Translations under genes and position numbers: made by a program | Notes under the pieces: generated by a model | The model's database searches: none | Told to the model about the DNA's origin: nothing | The model's input: the letters and a program-made list of their open reading frames with translations, nothing else | Shown here: positions 63,331 through 64,000 of the stretch, piece after piece | Position numbering within the stretch: position 1 is the stretch's first letter | Layout of the letters: every line of letters starts with the position of its first letter | Source of the DNA: CAXXOZ01 sp963676435 | GTDB lineage: Bacteria; Bacillota; Clostridia; Lachnospirales; Lachnospiraceae | Assembly: GCA_963676435.2 (NCBI GenBank) | Contig: CAXXOZ010000006.1 | Location: 439,409-503,408, forward strand | DNA length: 64,000 nt | Direction of reading: 5' to 3'

Positions 63331-64000
63331 ATGAATTCCGAGCAATTTGGAAATATGGGCGGTTTTAATCCAATGAATTAAATGCTGAATTAGGGACAAT
63401 TCGTGCCACAGTTTGGTTAGCCATTCAGTTAATAGCCACAATACGTACATTTGCCATTGCATCAATTAAAAATTAAATTAGATGGACCCAAACTTTATGC
63501 AGCCACAATAATAGCAATAGCAGTAGCAATAATAATAATAGGTATTAATTTATATATTTTTATATGCAATATGCATGGCTTACTTTTTTTCTAATTGAAG
63601 GAGGAATTTGAAGAGGACAATGATTTTGAAGTAGCATTTTTACTTTTTATTTTTAGCAATAGAATGAAGAGCAGGACTAAGAGGATGAAATGGGAAGTAA
63701 AGCGACTTTATTGTTATTATTGATTAATAGTGATGAACGCAGAATAGAAGGAATAATACGAACTCTACTAGCAAATGATTTAGCAATAATAGTAACTACA
63801 GTAGTAGTAGTAGTAGTAATAGTAATTACAGTAGTAGCAGTAATAGCAACTACAGTAATAATAATAATAATAATAATAATAAAGCGGGGGATCTAAGTTA
63901 AAGAAGAAGCTGCGATTGGGCGCATCCTCCTTTAATCCAAATGAGGGGAAGGCTTAACAATAATAGGAGCCGGCGTAGTAATAATTTTCTGAGATGAGTT
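63331..64000 (+). CDS. Protist (ciliate-code) glutamine-rich protein with PAM2-like motif, 3' incomplete
   Basis: With TAA/TAG as Gln, exons 63331-63444, 63482-63541, 63601-63630, 63657-63696 and 63731-64000 join in frame across four GT-AG introns of 37, 59, 26 and 34 bases. The product reads MNSEQFGNMGGFNPMNQMLN, QGQFVPQFGQPFSQQPQYMD, PNFMQP plus 12 Gln, then an acidic linker. MNAEQKEQYELYQQMIQ and two long Gln tracts with sparse Leu follow, then KLKKKLRLGASSFNPNEG. LRLGASSFNP fits the PAM2 spacing L-x3-A-x2-F-x-P that binds poly(A)-binding protein. A prion-like N terminus followed by this motif recalls eRF3/Sup35 or other PABP partners; the domain that would decide lies beyond the window. 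Confidence 0.7.

Noticed and set aside
63690..63896. Standard-code frame rich in Val and Ile repeats
   Set aside because: It is the off-frame reading of the (TAA/TAG/CAG) glutamine tract and a 34-base intron of the plus-strand protist gene.
1..64000. CRISPR array
   Set aside because: No regularly spaced direct repeats with unique spacers were seen on either strand.
60330..64000. Bacterial lineage with reassigned stop codons or a phage with recoded stops
   Set aside because: GT-AG introns with matching phases and the eukaryotic-type Q-rich/PAM2-like protein do not fit phage or bacterial recoding, and the rest of the contig uses standard stops.

Overview
The first ~60.3 kb is one stretch of an AT-rich, low-GC Gram-positive chromosome, most like an anaerobic member of the Clostridia. 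It carries the conserved mazG-hup-rqcP-divIC-tilS-hpt-ftsH neighbourhood, mutS2, yhaM, rlmD, trmL, strong AGGAGG ribosome sites, TTG starts and Rho-independent terminators. The usual sporulation genes of this neighbourhood (yabP, yabQ, spoIIE) are not between rqcP, divIC and tilS, which suggests an asporogenous lineage.

Layout. 1-6.4 kb: partial LysR regulator, greA, then the housekeeping run up to ftsH. 6.6-9.0 kb: a cytoplasmic alpha-glucosidase/neopullulanase-type enzyme and a tRNA cluster (Tyr, Leu, Gly). 9.1-23.3 kb: radical-SAM protein, nth, AIR-synthase-like protein, Lrp regulator with aminotransferase, trmL, a two-component system, mutS2, an HtrA-like protein that appears to have lost its catalytic triad, yhaM and rlmD. 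23.3-27.1 kb: a decayed island with gene fragments, a frameshifted flavodoxin, a class-C group II intron relic sitting behind a terminator, a broken ParE-type toxin-antitoxin pair, a broken UroD-like gene and a transposase fragment. 27.1-31.3 kb: an unassigned cassette (iron-sulfur flavoprotein, VOC protein, LVIVD-repeat protein, lipocalin-like protein) flanked by TetR and LysR regulators. 31.4-38.9 kb: DAHP synthase (frameshifted), butyrate kinase, GntP permease (frameshifted), indolepyruvate:ferredoxin oxidoreductase (iorAB) and, divergently, phosphate butyryltransferase. Together these can oxidise a 2-oxoacid to an acyl-CoA and recover ATP from it. 39-40.3 kb: chemoreceptor pseudogene and empty DNA. 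42.6-46.5 kb: zinc uptake (znuACB), Zur and a ZIP transporter. 46.5-60.1 kb: sugar-nucleotide genes, reductases, MerR, MalY-type lyase, three diguanylate cyclases, phosphoesterase, a DUF454-LUD fusion, MoaE-like protein, a BASS/ACR3-type transporter and a TrkA-type potassium channel.

At about 60.3 kb the sequence changes character. A bacterial gene is cut off, AT content rises sharply, and no standard-code genes of normal length follow. If TAA and TAG are read as glutamine and only TGA as stop, a 428-codon gene with two tiny GT-AG introns appears on the minus strand (61665-63005), and a glutamine-rich gene with four tiny introns appears on the plus strand from 63331 to the window end. This is the code of many ciliates (and a few other protists). 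The right end is therefore best read as protist nuclear DNA joined to a bacterial contig: either an assembly chimera from a mixed sample (for example a ciliate and an associated bacterium) or, much less likely, a real junction.
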